From the NCBI GenBank assembly GCA_025359885.1, contig JANYDG010000024.1, forward strand, positions 23,447 through 87,446: a stretch of 64,000 nt of DNA, written 5' to 3'. Positions 9,817 to 20,100 of the stretch are shown piece by piece. Position numbers and translations under genes: made by a program. The stretch comes from Acidobacteriota bacterium. Lineage in GTDB: Bacteria; Acidobacteriota; Terriglobia; Terriglobales; Acidobacteriaceae. Each line of letters begins with the position of its first letter. Within the stretch, counting starts at the first letter, position 1. The notes below the pieces were generated by a model. It was not told the origin of the DNA and ran no database searches. It saw nothing but the letters and a program-made list of their open reading frames with translations.

Positions 9817-9850
9817 GGGCAGGTCAGGGGGCAGGTGAGGGGGCAGGCGA
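9817..9850. repeat. 12-base tandem repeat, about 2.8 copies
   Basis: Units GGGCAGGTCAGG, GGGCAGGTGAGG and a partial GGGCAGGCGA in direct tandem, upstream of cutC. No known function; noted as a possible slippage site or regulator site. Confidence 0.75.
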
Positions 9851-9956
9851 TTGCATCGGATTTGTGTGTTGATGCGAATCCTGTATCTCTGGAATGATTC
9901 TGCGCGTTTTGGTAGTAATGATCGGCAAGACAACTGATTGGAGAATGGGGTGAGCG

Positions 9957-10703
9957 TTGGCGTTTGAGATGTGCGTGGAGGGTGTGGAGCAGGCGCGGAT
10001 TGCGGAACAGGGTGGCGCGGACCGGGTGGAGCTTTGCAGCGAGTTGAGGATTGGCGGTGTGACTCCGGCGATGGAGTTGGTCTGCGCGACGCTGGAGGCG
10101 GTTTCGATTCCAGTGCATGTACTGGTGAGGCCACGGGGCGGGGATTTTGTGTATTCAAAAGCGGAGTTTGACTTGCTTTGCCGGCAGACGCGGGAGGTAG
10201 GGGCTGCCGGGGCTGCCGGGGTAGTCATTGGCGTGCTGCATGAGGACCGAAGCGTTGACGTGGGACGAACGCGGGAGGTTGCGGAACTGGCTGCGCCGCT
10301 GCGGGTGACGTTTCACCGCGCGTTTGATGAGACACGGTCGCAGGAGGAGGCACTCGAGGCTGTGATTGAGGCGGGAGCTGATTTTGTGCTCACTTCGGGC
10401 GGCGAGGCGGATGTACTGACGGGGGCTGAACGGATTGCTTTGCTGCGTCGGCAGGCGAAGGGGCGGATACGGGTGATGGCCGGCGGCAGCCTGACTTTGC
10501 AAAATGCTGCGGAGGTGGCCCGGCGGACCGGGATCGCGGATTTTCACGGTTCGCTGATTCGGAAGGAGTATCGTTCGCAGAGCTGGGTACCGGGAGAGAG
10601 GACGGCTGAAAGCTCAGATCAAGCGCCGATGGGACCGGTTCATCCTGAGGATGTTGAGGAGATGGTTCGCTTGCTGCGAGGCATTACTGACGAGGTCGGT
10701 TGA
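9957..10703 (+). CDS. cutC: CutC family protein (copper homeostasis protein CutC-like)
   Basis: 248 residues forming a single TIM barrel of the CutC family. Recognisable blocks are EMCVEGVEQARIAEQGGADRVELC near the N-terminus (given here in part), the loop IPVHVLVRPRGGDF at about 50-62, TFHRAFDE at about 120, LTSGG at about 145 and MAGGSLT at about 178. The start is a TTG: the in-frame upstream ATG at 9945 runs into TGA two codons later. CutC was first linked to copper tolerance in Escherichia coli, but its biochemical role remains debated. The SIS-domain gene follows 101 bases later on the same strand. Length and motifs are normal for the family. Confidence 0.9.
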   Translation: MAFEMCVEGVEQARIAEQGGADRVELCSELRIGGVTPAMELVCATLEAVSIPVHVLVRPRGGDFVYSKAEFDLLCRQTREVGAAGAAGVVIGVLHEDRSVDVGRTREVAELAAPLRVTFHRAFDETRSQEEALEAVIEAGADFVLTSGGEADVLTGAERIALLRRQAKGRIRVMAGGSLTLQNAAEVARRTGIADFHGSLIRKEYRSQSWVPGERTAESSDQAPMGPVHPEDVEEMVRLLRGITDEVG

Positions 10704-10804
10704 CGCGCGCCAAAATGCCGACAAGCCATGAAGCTTATCGGCTTAGTATGATCGGGAACTGGAAACTGTTTTGAGAGTCTGGGAAAGCTGGAGGCCAACC
10801 GGGG

Positions 10805-11923
10805 ATGCGTGAGTTTGTCCATGCCATGTTGAGAGAAATCCATGAGCAACCGGAGGCTATCCGCCGGACTGTGGATATGTATGTCGAGAGCGGGCGTCTC
10901 AATGAGCCACGGTGGTCGGGGCTGGATGCCTGGTCGAGCGCAGATGGCGAGGTGTTGATCGCCGCGAGCGGTTCGAGTCGGCACAGTGGCCTGTATGCGG
11001 AGGTGGTGCTTGAAGACCTGTGCGGATTGGCAGTGGACGTGGAGTATGCCAGCGAATACAGTTGCCGGGGCAACGAGGAGAGCAGGCGACCGTCTGTGAT
11101 TGTGATTTCGCAGTCGGGCGAGACCTCGGATACGCTTGCCGCCTTGCGTGAGGCGCATGGCCGGGGGCAGCGGACACTGGCGATTACGAATGTTTCTGAT
11201 TCGACGATGGCACAGGAGGCGACCGCTTCGTTGACCTTGGGAGCCGGTCGGGAATTGGCGATTCCGGCGACCAAGAGCTTTTCGTGCCAACTGACGGTGC
11301 TTTACCTGCTTGCACTTTACGAGGGAAAGCGGCGGAAGACCCTGAGCGACGCAGAAATTGAAGGGCGTCTGGAGGAACTGAATCGGTTGCCGGGACTGCT
11401 GGAAGCGCAACTGGACAGTTGGGAGAGGCGGATGGACGAACTGGCGACGAAGTATCGCGACGCCTCGACTTTTCTTTACCTGGGTCGGGGCGTGCACTAC
11501 CCGATTGCGCGGGAAGGTGCGCTGAAGCTGAAGGAAGCCTCGTATGTGCATGCGGAGGGCTACCCCTCGGGCGAGTTGAAGCATGGCCCGAATGCGCTGG
11601 TGAGTGACCGGGTACCGGTGGTGATTTTGGCGACGGTGGACCGGACGCAGCCTGCTTCGCGGGGGCGTTATGAGAAGACGCTGCAATTGCTGGCGGATCT
11701 CAAGGCGCAGGGGGCGACGGTGATTGCGATCGCCAATGCAGGAGACGCGGAGGTTGCGCAGCTGGTTTCAGACTGCGTCTTTGTTGAGCCACTTTCAGAG
11801 CATCTTTTGCCGATTGCCGAGGTAGTGCCGCTGCAGTTTTTTTCTTATTTCATGGCACTGGAGCATGGGGTCGATGTGGACCGGCCACGGAACCTGGCAA
11901 AGGCGGTGATTGAAGTTGGGTGA
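10805..11923 (+). CDS. Stand-alone double-SIS sugar isomerase/deaminase (GlmS C-half-like)
   Basis: 372 residues made of two SIS domains (about 40-180 and 205-350) without the N-terminal glutaminase domain of GlmS. The phosphosugar-binding signature SQSGETSDT and the GlmS-type block REGALKLKEASYVHAEGYPSG followed by ELKHGPNAL are clear, as is the C-terminal DVDRPRNLAKAV. Proteins of this layout act as ammonia-dependent or deaminating glucosamine-6-phosphate enzymes (NagB-II type) or as related amino-sugar-phosphate isomerases; which one cannot be decided here. A GGAGG sequence lies about 10 bases before the ATG. The following gene is a sugar transporter, which fits amino-sugar uptake and catabolism. 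Cytoplasmic. Confidence 0.85.
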   Translation: MREFVHAMLREIHEQPEAIRRTVDMYVESGRLNEPRWSGLDAWSSADGEVLIAASGSSRHSGLYAEVVLEDLCGLAVDVEYASEYSCRGNEESRRPSVIVISQSGETSDTLAALREAHGRGQRTLAITNVSDSTMAQEATASLTLGAGRELAIPATKSFSCQLTVLYLLALYEGKRRKTLSDAEIEGRLEELNRLPGLLEAQLDSWERRMDELATKYRDASTFLYLGRGVHYPIAREGALKLKEASYVHAEGYPSGELKHGPNALVSDRVPVVILATVDRTQPASRGRYEKTLQLLADLKAQGATVIAIANAGDAEVAQLVSDCVFVEPLSEHLLPIAEVVPLQFFSYFMALEHGVDVDRPRNLAKAVIEVG

Positions 11924-11990
11924 AGCGAACAAGAGATGCGCGATTTTTACCTGATTCAATGACGGGGTCAGTTGCAGGAATTCAAATGCG

Positions 11991-12035
11991 CCTGCCTGGG
12001 GCTCGTGGCAGGAATGCCGGGCGGTCTGATTTTTT
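11991..12035 (+). terminator. Possible rho-independent terminator after the SIS gene
   Basis: CCTGCC (11991-11996) pairs with GGCAGG (12007-12012), and a run of six T lies at 12030-12035. The T-run is separated from the stem by about 17 bases, so the assignment is weak. Confidence 0.25.
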
Positions 12036-12061
12036 GACCTATACTTCTCACACACTTTAAC
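12034..12061 (+). promoter_or_regulatory. Candidate sigma-70-type promoter of the sugar transporter
   Basis: TTGACC at 12034-12039 and TTTAAC at 12056-12061, spaced 16 bases, about 44 bases before the ATG of the transporter gene. The -35 box is good and the -10 box only fair. Confidence 0.35.
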
Positions 12062-12104
12062 TTCACTCAAGGCTGGGAATCGATTTCCCGGTGGAGGGCA
12101 ATGC

Positions 12105-13784
12105 ATGTTTTCGCGCTCGGCAAATACGGTGGTTTACGGACGATTTCTGTTGCTTATCGCGGGATTGGGCGGTCTGTTGTACGGCATTGACGTGGGTGTG
12201 ATCGCGGCTGCTTTGCTTTACCTGAGCAAGACGATTGACCTGACGGTGCAGCAGACGTCGCTGATTGTAGCTGCGGTGCTGGGCGGAGGCATGGTTTCGT
12301 CTCTGGTGGCCGGGGTGCTTGCAGACTGGTTTGGCCGCAAGACGATGATGATCGTGAGTGGTTTGATGTTTGTGCTGAGCGTGGGGCTGATCGTTATTTC
12401 ACAGGGGTTTATACCGCTTTTGCTGGGGCGGCTCTTGCAGGGCATGAGCGGCGGCGTGATTGCGGTGGTGGTGCCGCTGTACCTGGCGGAGTGCCTGAGC
12501 GCGAAGCATCGAGGCCAGGGAACCGCGATTTTTCAATTCATGCTGACGTTTGGAATTGTGGTTGCGGCGCTGACGGGCTTTTACTTTACGCAGCAGGCGG
12601 AGACGGCAATTGCAGCGGCGGCCGGCAACCCGGAACTCATCAAGCTGGCACAGAATCACGCGTGGCGGGGGATGTTTCTTGCAGTGATTTATCCGGGACT
12701 GCTGTTTTTTGGGGGCAGCTTCTTTTTAAGTGAGACGCCACGTTGGCTGGTTCGAAAAGGGCGCATCGAAGCGGCCAAGGGAGCTTTGCTGCGTTTGGTA
12801 AGCGTGGAGGAAGCCGATTCTGAACTGCGGGAGATGCAGGCGCTGGCACTTGAAAACAAGAGTCAGGCAGCGTCAGGAACGCTTTTGAAGAGGAAATACG
12901 TGGTGCCGTTTGTGCTGGCATGCATTGTGCTTTCGCTGAACCAGTCGACCGGGATCAACTCGATTCTGGGCTACCTGGTGATCATTTTGAAGCAAGCGGG
13001 GATGACGGCGAGCCATGCGACGCAGGGCGATGTGGCGGTGAAGGTGCTGAACTGCCTGATGACGATTGTGGCGGTGATGCTGGTGGACCGGAAGGGGCGG
13101 CGGTTTCTGCTGAACCTGGGGACGGGGGGGATTGTGCTTTCGCTGGTGGCGGGCGGGCTGGTTTTTCACAGCTTTGAGTCGGAGCGGAAAGATGTGCTGA
13201 GCCGAGTGCAGAGCGCGATGGTTGGGGGATCGCTGGCGCTGCCGGTGAATGAGCAGACGCTTGGGCCAGCGGTGGGTGGGCGTCCGATGGCGCTGACGGT
13301 GCTGTATTCGACGGGTGAGGGAGACAAGGTCATCACGGTGCTGAGCAACGATGCTGACCCGGTGGCACGGATTGCACAGGAAACGCCTGGTAAAACTCTC
13401 ACGGTGAAACGGGCACAGTATGGGCCGGTGCCGACGGAGGCGACGGGCTGGCTGATTACACTGTGCCTGGGGCTGTTTATCGCTTCCTACTCGGTGGGGC
13501 CTGGGGTGGTGGTGTGGTTGATGCTTTCGGAGCTGATGCCGACGCGGATTCGGGCGATGGGGATGGGGATTGCGCTGCTGCTGAACCAGGGGATTTCGAC
13601 GCTGATAGCAGCTGTTTTTCTGCCGGTTGTGGGGAACTACGGCATTTTTGCGATGTTCTTTTTCTGGGCGGGGTGCACGGTGCTTTATTTTCTGACGTCG
13701 GCGGTGCTGCTGCCGGAGACCAAGGGCCGCTCCCTGGAAGAGATCGAGGTGTACTTTGACAAGGGAGCGGCGGTGAAGGGCTAA
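12105..13784 (+). CDS. MFS sugar-porter family transporter with an extracytoplasmic insertion
   Basis: 559 residues of the sugar:proton symporter family. Family motifs are present: DWFGRKTMM in the loop after helix 2, SETPRWLVRKGR after helix 6, DRKGRRFL in the loop after helix 8 and PETKGRSLEE at the C-terminus. About twelve helices can be read. The start ATG has GGAGG seven bases upstream. Between roughly residues 355 and 440, between helices 9 and 10, there is an unusual soluble segment (FESERKDVLSRVQ ... VKRAQYGPVPTEA) that typical sugar porters lack; it should face the periplasm. The stop overlaps that of the convergent gene by four bases. The substrate is probably a hexose or pentose, perhaps an amino sugar given the SIS neighbour. 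Confidence 0.88.
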   Translation: MFSRSANTVVYGRFLLLIAGLGGLLYGIDVGVIAAALLYLSKTIDLTVQQTSLIVAAVLGGGMVSSLVAGVLADWFGRKTMMIVSGLMFVLSVGLIVISQGFIPLLLGRLLQGMSGGVIAVVVPLYLAECLSAKHRGQGTAIFQFMLTFGIVVAALTGFYFTQQAETAIAAAAGNPELIKLAQNHAWRGMFLAVIYPGLLFFGGSFFLSETPRWLVRKGRIEAAKGALLRLVSVEEADSELREMQALALENKSQAASGTLLKRKYVVPFVLACIVLSLNQSTGINSILGYLVIILKQAGMTASHATQGDVAVKVLNCLMTIVAVMLVDRKGRRFLLNLGTGGIVLSLVAGGLVFHSFESERKDVLSRVQSAMVGGSLALPVNEQTLGPAVGGRPMALTVLYSTGEGDKVITVLSNDADPVARIAQETPGKTLTVKRAQYGPVPTEATGWLITLCLGLFIASYSVGPGVVVWLMLSELMPTRIRAMGMGIALLLNQGISTLIAAVFLPVVGNYGIFAMFFFWAGCTVLYFLTSAVLLPETKGRSLEEIEVYFDKGAAVKG

Positions 13785-16700
13785 TTGGTGGCAAAGCTGA
13801 GCACGGGGCCGGTGGTGATGCCGCCGGGGGTGGTGACGACGACCCTGAAGTAGTAGGTGGTTTTGGACTTGAGGGTGGTGAGGTTGGCGGTGGCGGCGAC
13901 CCGGGTATTGGCTGCTGCGAGTGCAGATGCCGGTGTGCTGACGGTGAGTGCGGTGGCGCTGGTTCCGTATTGGAAGACGCAGGAGCCTGCCAGACCGAGT
14001 GTGTTGACGAATGCATTCAAGGTGGCATTGGTTGCGTTCAGTGCGTTGGCGGGCGCTGCCAGGACCAGCGGCGAACCGATGATGTTGTAGGCGGAGGATG
14101 CCTGGACGCTGTCTGCCGAGTTTGCGGAGACGGCGACGGCTTTGATGGTTCTGGCGTAGTTGACGGTAATCGGGCCGGTATAGGCGGTGCCGAAGCGCGA
14201 GGGAATTGAGCCATCAAGCGTGAAGTAGAGCGCTGCGCCTGGGGTGGGGTTGGAGATGGTGACGGTCTGCTGGGAGGTGTAGGTTCCGGCGGGTGGGGAG
14301 ATGACTGGTATGAGAGGCGCGACGAATTCGTTGAGGCCGTCGCCGCTGGTGGCGAAGCTGGAGCTGCCACTGTAGCTGGCGAGGATGTAATGTTCCCCGG
14401 CGGGCAGGCTGGCGGTGGAGTAGGAGACGACGCCCTGGCTGCTTGGTGTGAGGACTGCGACTGTAACTTCATCGATTGCGATGGTGATCTTGCCGGTGGG
14501 CACGCCGGTGCCGGAGGCTGGAGCAACGACGGCGGTGAACGTAATTTTGGTACCCGGATTGACGGGGTTGGCGCTGGCGGTGAGGGTGGTGACGGTATCG
14601 AGGGTGGTGGGTGCTGTGCCGAGATCAAAGGCGGCGAGGAATCCCGTGTTCTGCTGGGTTTTGTACTTGGTCTTGAAAGCGCCGGCGCTGACGGGGAAGT
14701 TGGCTGAAGAGGTAAAGCCGACGATGAAGGCCGAGCCGTGGGGCCCAAGGGCGATGTCATAGGCGGAGTCCCCGGAGGCACCGGGGCCGAGCGGATTCTG
14801 GGTTCCTGCGCCGCCGAGATAGGTGGAGTAGACCAGGGCGGTTGCGGTGGGATTGACCTCGGTGAGGAAGGCGTTGCTGGCGTAGGCAGTGTAGTCGCAG
14901 CAGTGGGTGGCGCCGTGATTTTTGGGCTGGAAGGCGTTTGCGGTTACAGGGAAATCGGCGGACATGGCGCTTCCGGCCAGGTAGGCGTTGCCTGAGGTGT
15001 CGAGGGCGAGGCCGTAGATCTGGTCTCCGCCCCAGGGCCCGGTGGTGCCGCCGAGGTAGGTTGAGTAGACGAGCGCTTTGCCGGTTGGATTGATTTTGGT
15101 GAGGAAGCCGTTTTCATTGGAGAAGATCGAGTAGGTTGTGTTTCTGCCGGCCTTATTTACGGTCTGGAAGGCGCCGGTGGTGACGGGAAAATCTGTCTCG
15201 TCGGTGTAGCCGGCCACGTAGGCATTGCCTGCGCTATCGACGGCAAGCCCCTCGCAGATGGCGCCGAATGAGCCGCTGAGGCTGCCTCCGAGATAGGTGG
15301 AGTAGAGAAGCGCAGTCGCGGTGGGGTTGAGTTTGGACACGGTGACGGCAAGTGGGCCGGATGCGGAGGTCTGGAAAGCGCCGGGGGTGACGGGGAAGTT
15401 GCCAGAAGAAGTGAAGCCAGCGACGTAGGCGTTGCCGGACTTATCGACGACAATTGGGTTGGTCCAGTAGATGCTGCCGAGGGCTGAACCGCTGCTCTGT
15501 GCGCCGCCGAGATAGGTTGAGTAGATGAGTGCGCTGCCGGTTGGGTTGAGCTTGGTGATCACGGAGTTGTAACCGTTTTGCGCGAACGAGTTGTTGACGG
15601 TTTGCAGAACACCAGCGGTGGTGGGGTAGTTCGACGAGAAGGAAATACCAGAGATGAAGGCGTCTCCGGCCGCATCGATGGCGATGCCACTGAGTTCGTC
15701 GAGGGTGTTGCCGCCGAGGTACGTGGAGTAAACCAATCCGGTGCCGCTGGGGTTGAGCTTGGTGACGAACCCTGTGGCCAGGGCGATGGAAGCGGCTTGA
15801 TTGCCTTTCTGAAAAGCTCCGCTGGTGATGGGGAAATCGCTGGAATAGGTGTAGCCGGTGATGTAGGCGTTGCCTGCGGAGTCGACCGCGATTGCTTTGC
15901 CGTAGTCGCCCTGTGCGTGGAGTGTATTGGGGATTGCGATTCCACCGAGGTAGGTGGAATAGAGCAGCGCAGTGCCAGAGGGATTGAACTTGCTGATGAA
16001 TGCGGTGCTGACGGCATTGGACGGGGTAGCAAAGTCTACCGCCTGGAATGCGCCCGCAGTGAGGGGGAAGTCTTCAGAGATCGTGAGGCCGGTTACAAAG
16101 GCATTGCCGGAGGAATCGGCGGTAACGGCGACGACAAATTCTGCGCTGGAACCGCCGAAGTAGGTGGAGTAGGCGAGGATGGGGTCGATGATGAGTGGCT
16201 TGGAGTGGTCGTAGTGGCCGAGGGTGAATCCTACGGAGTTGTCGGCGAGTAAACGGAAGGCACCGGTGATGGCGTGACGCGAGCCATTAACCGTCTGATA
16301 CACCTGCGGCTGTTGGAAAGCGATGGAGCCGTCTTCTGCGGCAATGGTGAGACTGCCGCTGTGCTCGAGTTTGAGGCTGGTGGCACCAGCGAAGTGAAGC
16401 TGGATGGGTCGGGGATCTGCACCGGGGGCCACCACAAAGTCATATTCGAGCTGACGCTGGCGGCCGTAATAGACGAGATCGACGCCGGGGTAGACGCCGG
16501 GGTAGCGAACTTTCTGGAAGTTTGCGATGGCAGAGTGCCACTGGGCGGGGTCATTGCCGCGAAAGTAGTTGGTTGTGCCGGGCATGATTTCTTCGCCAAC
16601 GGGATTGGACTCTGGGTTGGCACCGGCAAGCTGCATGCGCAGGACGTCCACTTTTGAAGAGGGCTGGACCGGGTCCGGGGTCGCATTTGTGCCCGACTCC

Positions 16701-17095
16701 AAACCTCCAGGGGGGGGAGGCGCACCGGGCCCGGGGGCGACACCGTGGCTGCTGAGGAGGCGATGATAGAGCGGGTTGGCGTTGCGGGTGGATTTACGGA
16801 GCGCGAGGACGGCTTCGCTGCCGGTCAAAAAGAGGCCGTAGCCATTGCCATGGGCGAGGAATCGGACCTGCTTGTCTGCCTGGCCCTGATTGGCCTCAAA
16901 ACTCAGGGGAAGAGTGCCGTAGTTCTGTATGACGCGGGCGGCGGAGAGGGGCTGGGCTGGCTGGACTGATTCGACTGGTTGGGGAGTTGGCGCAGAGCTG
17001 TTGGCCGCCGTAGTCACGGATGCGATGAACAGACCAAGGCATATTCCCGAGGTGATGCGCCTGTGGTTCGTTGTTCGCTGAGTCTTGTTGAACAT
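13781..17095 (-). CDS. Secreted SBBP beta-propeller protein with Ig-like, chitobiase-C-like and Fn3-like C-terminus
   Basis: About 1104 residues. The ATG at 17095 is preferred because GGAG lies six bases upstream; upstream ATGs at 17110 and 17143 are also possible. A signal peptide (SGICLGLFIASVTTAA) is followed by the N-terminal domain usual for SBBP proteins (SFEANQGQADKQVRFLA; VYPGVDLVYYG) and then about ten SBBP repeats (LLYSTYLGG, AVDSAGNAYITGYT and similar). The last 300 residues hold a bacterial Ig-like domain, a chitobiase/hexosaminidase C-terminal-like domain (GAALYFTLDGSIPS) and a fibronectin-like end. It starts 52 bases after the stop of the next gene, of which it is a partial paralogue. 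Function unknown; probably an extracellular structural or binding protein. Confidence 0.85.
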   Translation of the reverse strand: MFNKTQRTTNHRRITSGICLGLFIASVTTAANSSAPTPQPVESVQPAQPLSAARVIQNYGTLPLSFEANQGQADKQVRFLAHGNGYGLFLTGSEAVLALRKSTRNANPLYHRLLSSHGVAPGPGAPPPPGGLESGTNATPDPVQPSSKVDVLRMQLAGANPESNPVGEEIMPGTTNYFRGNDPAQWHSAIANFQKVRYPGVYPGVDLVYYGRQRQLEYDFVVAPGADPRPIQLHFAGATSLKLEHSGSLTIAAEDGSIAFQQPQVYQTVNGSRHAITGAFRLLADNSVGFTLGHYDHSKPLIIDPILAYSTYFGGSSAEFVVAVTADSSGNAFVTGLTISEDFPLTAGAFQAVDFATPSNAVSTAFISKFNPSGTALLYSTYLGGIAIPNTLHAQGDYGKAIAVDSAGNAYITGYTYSSDFPITSGAFQKGNQAASIALATGFVTKLNPSGTGLVYSTYLGGNTLDELSGIAIDAAGDAFISGISFSSNYPTTAGVLQTVNNSFAQNGYNSVITKLNPTGSALIYSTYLGGAQSSGSALGSIYWTNPIVVDKSGNAYVAGFTSSGNFPVTPGAFQTSASGPLAVTVSKLNPTATALLYSTYLGGSLSGSFGAICEGLAVDSAGNAYVAGYTDETDFPVTTGAFQTVNKAGRNTTYSIFSNENGFLTKINPTGKALVYSTYLGGTTGPWGGDQIYGLALDTSGNAYLAGSAMSADFPVTANAFQPKNHGATHCCDYTAYASNAFLTEVNPTATALVYSTYLGGAGTQNPLGPGASGDSAYDIALGPHGSAFIVGFTSSANFPVSAGAFKTKYKTQQNTGFLAAFDLGTAPTTLDTVTTLTASANPVNPGTKITFTAVVAPASGTGVPTGKITIAIDEVTVAVLTPSSQGVVSYSTASLPAGEHYILASYSGSSSFATSGDGLNEFVAPLIPVISPPAGTYTSQQTVTISNPTPGAALYFTLDGSIPSRFGTAYTGPITVNYARTIKAVAVSANSADSVQASSAYNIIGSPLVLAAPANALNATNATLNAFVNTLGLAGSCVFQYGTSATALTVSTPASALAAANTRVAATANLTTLKSKTTYYFRVVVTTPGGITTGPVLSFATN

Positions 17096-17147
17096 GCTCT
17101 TCTCCTGCATAGGCCGCCCCTTGGAGGGCTGGCGTGACCGCATTCGC

Positions 17148-20100
17148 TTAGTTGGTGGTGAAGCTGAGGACCTGGCCGGAACTGGTACCCGCTACCGTCG
17201 TGATGACAACCTGGTAGTAGTACGTGGTTTTCGATTTCAAGCCCGTCAAGGGGGCGCTGACCGGAACGGGGATGAAGGACAAGCGATTGCCGAGAATTGA
17301 ACCGCCGAGCGCGGTTTTGGGTGTGCTGGAGGTCAAAGCGGCTGCGCTGGTGCCGTATTGAAAGGAATAGGTGCCAACCAAACCCAGCGGATTGACGAGG
17401 CCGTTGATGGTGGCGGTCGTCGTGCCCAGAGTGGTGGCTGGAACGGCCAAGGCGGTAGGTGCGCCGACCAGTTTGTAGGATGCATAGGCAACGGCACTGG
17501 CTGGAACCCCAGGACTAACCGCGATGGCCTGCAGGAATGAGGAATTGCTGATGAGTAGAGGTGTGGTGAATTTGGGGGATGTAGCGGTGGGGACTGTTCC
17601 GTCGAGGGTGTAGTAGACGGAAGTACCGGGGGTAGCGTCTGAAATTGTGACGAGTTGGGCAGCCGAGTAGACGCCGGTAGCGGGCTTGATGACAGGAGCC
17701 AGGGGGGTGATGCTTTCGGTCAGCCCGCCGCCACTGGAGGAGAATGTCGTGTTTCCGGCATAGCTTGCAAGGATGGCGTGCTGGCCGAGTGCGAATGCGG
17801 ATGGCGTTGTATAGGTGGCGATTCCGCTGCTGTTGAGGGCAACGGTGGCGACGTTGGCCAGGTCGACGTTAAAGACGACGTTGCCGGTGGGTATGGCGGT
17901 CCCTGTGGAAGGGGAAACAACGGCCGTAAATGTGAGTTTGGTCCCAGCGACGGTGGGGTTGGTGCTGGAGAGCAGGGTGGTGGTGGTGGGAATGGTCGCG
18001 GGTGCGGAGCCGAGGAGGAATTCGGCAAGGAACCCGGTGGTGAAGTTTGAGGAATTGAAACTGGTCTTGTATGCGCCTGAGGTGACGGGGAAATCCTTGG
18101 CTCCCGTGGTTCCCGCCAGGTAGATGGCTCCGTTGCTGCCAAGGGCGATGCCGTATCCAGTGTCTGCGTAGGAGTAGTTGCCACCCATGTAGGTGGAGTA
18201 GAGCAAGGCTGTGGCAGTTGGATTGAATTCTGTCAGGAAGACGACTGCACCGTTGTTGAAGGATGCGGCGTTGGTCGCCTGGAAGGCGTTTTTGGTCACG
18301 GGAAAGTCAGATGAGCCGGTGGAGCCGGTGACGTAAACGTCGCCTGCGCTATCGATGGTGAGGCCAAACGCACGGTCGCCGGAGACGCCTCCCGTGCCTC
18401 CGAGGTAGGTGGAGTAAACGAGGGCGCTTCCGGTGGGGTTTAACTTGGAGACGAAGCCCTGGGATTTGCCGCTGGCACCCGTGTTGTTTGTGGTTTGAAA
18501 TGCACCCGAGGTTACCGGGAAGTTGGTTTCATGGGTGGTGCCGCTGAGGTAGGCGTTTCCGGCGCTATCGACGGCCAGTCCGCCGGCTACATCGTCTCCG
18601 TAGGGACTGCTGCTACCACCGAGGTAGGTGGCGTAGAGCAGCTTGGTGCCGGAGGAGTTGAGCCTGGCCAGGGTCATGTTGCCGCGCCCGGTTGCGTTGT
18701 TGGTCTTTTGAAATGCTGTCGCGGTTACGGGGAAATCTTTCGAAAGAACGGTGGAGCTTACAAAGGCTTCGCCTGCGGAGTCGATGGCGACGCGGATGCC
18801 GCTGGGCGAGCCATAATCTCCGCTGCCGCCGATGTAGGTTGCGTAGGCAAGAGCTGTTCCAGTGGGGTTGAGTTTGGCAACGTATTCGTTCCATCCGAAA
18901 CTTGCGCCGGAGTTGTTCTTGGTTTGGAAAGCGCCGGTGGTGGTGGGAAAGTCAGAGGAGTATGCAGATCCGGCAATGAACGCATTTCCGGCGGAGTCGA
19001 GGGCCAGGGATGCTGCATTGTCCGTTTTAGTGCCGCCGAGATAGGTGGAGTACACAAGTGCGGTACCGGCAGGATTGATTTTTGACACAAACCCGGTGGA
19101 GCTTTTGGAGTTATTGGTGGCTTGAAAAGCGCCGCTGGTTACGGGGAAGTTGGTTGAATACGTCGAGCCGGTGACGTAGGCATTGCCCTTGGAATCGACG
19201 GCAATCGAGAGGCCGTTATCGCCTCCGGAGGAGCTGCCGCTGCCGCCGAGGAAAGTCGAATAGACGAGCGCGGTTCCGGATGAATTGAGCTTGGTGACGA
19301 AGGCGGTGCTGAAGGTACTCTGCAAGCCACCGGGCGTGACTGGATAGTCGGTCGAAGCTGTTGTGCCGGTGACGTAGGCAGCACCGCTGGAATCGACAGC
19401 GATGGCGACGATTGAGTCTGAGTTGCTGCCGCCGAGGAACGTGGCGTAGACGAGGGTTGGATCGATGACCAGAGGGCTGGAGTGATCGTAGGGGCCTAAA
19501 GCAAAAGCGGCGGAGTTGTCGGCGAGGAGTTGAAAGCTGGCCTCGACCGGGTGACGCTGGCCCTCGATTTGCTGGTAAGCGACGGGCTTGTGAAAGGCGA
19601 TCTGGCCGTTGGGTGCCTCGATGACGAGGTTGCTCAGGGCGTCGAGCTTGAGGGAGTGCGCTCCGGCAAAATGCAGATGAATGCAGGATGCATTGGCCTG
19701 TGGCGCGACGACGAAATCGTATTCCAACTGCTGCTGATTCCCGTAATAGACGAGATCGATGCCGGGATAAACCTGGGGATACTGCACTTTAGCAAAGCTG
19801 GGAACGCCGGTATGCCAGCGGCTTGGGTCATTGCCGAGGAGATAGTTGGATGTTCCGGGGAGCTGATCGAGACCCATGGGCGCTGCCTGGGGATTTGCCC
19901 CGGCAAGCTGCATCCGGAGCACATCGGGGCGAGGCTGCCCGTGTGGGGTCTTTCCGGAGACAAATCTGCCGAGGGTGAGGATTGCTTCCTGGCTATTCAG
20001 GGAGAGGGCGTAGCCGCTGCCTCGCGCTACATACCTGGCGGATTGGATTGCCTGGCCTTGATTGGCTTCGAATCGCAGCGGGAGCCTGCCGTAGTTTGCC

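Larger units (their letters stand above)
9522..9956. other. Divergent intergenic region with G-tracts
   Basis: 435 bases between the minus-strand FG-GAP operon and plus-strand cutC. It must hold both promoters, but I could not assign -35/-10 boxes with confidence. It contains the G9-A-G9 tract and a 12-base tandem repeat listed separately. No credible coding sequence was seen. Confidence 0.6.

Noticed and set aside
13781..19450. Regular DNA repetition resembling a repeat array or CRISPR
   Set aside because: The repetition comes from degenerate protein-level SBBP repeats; there are no identical direct repeats with unique spacers.
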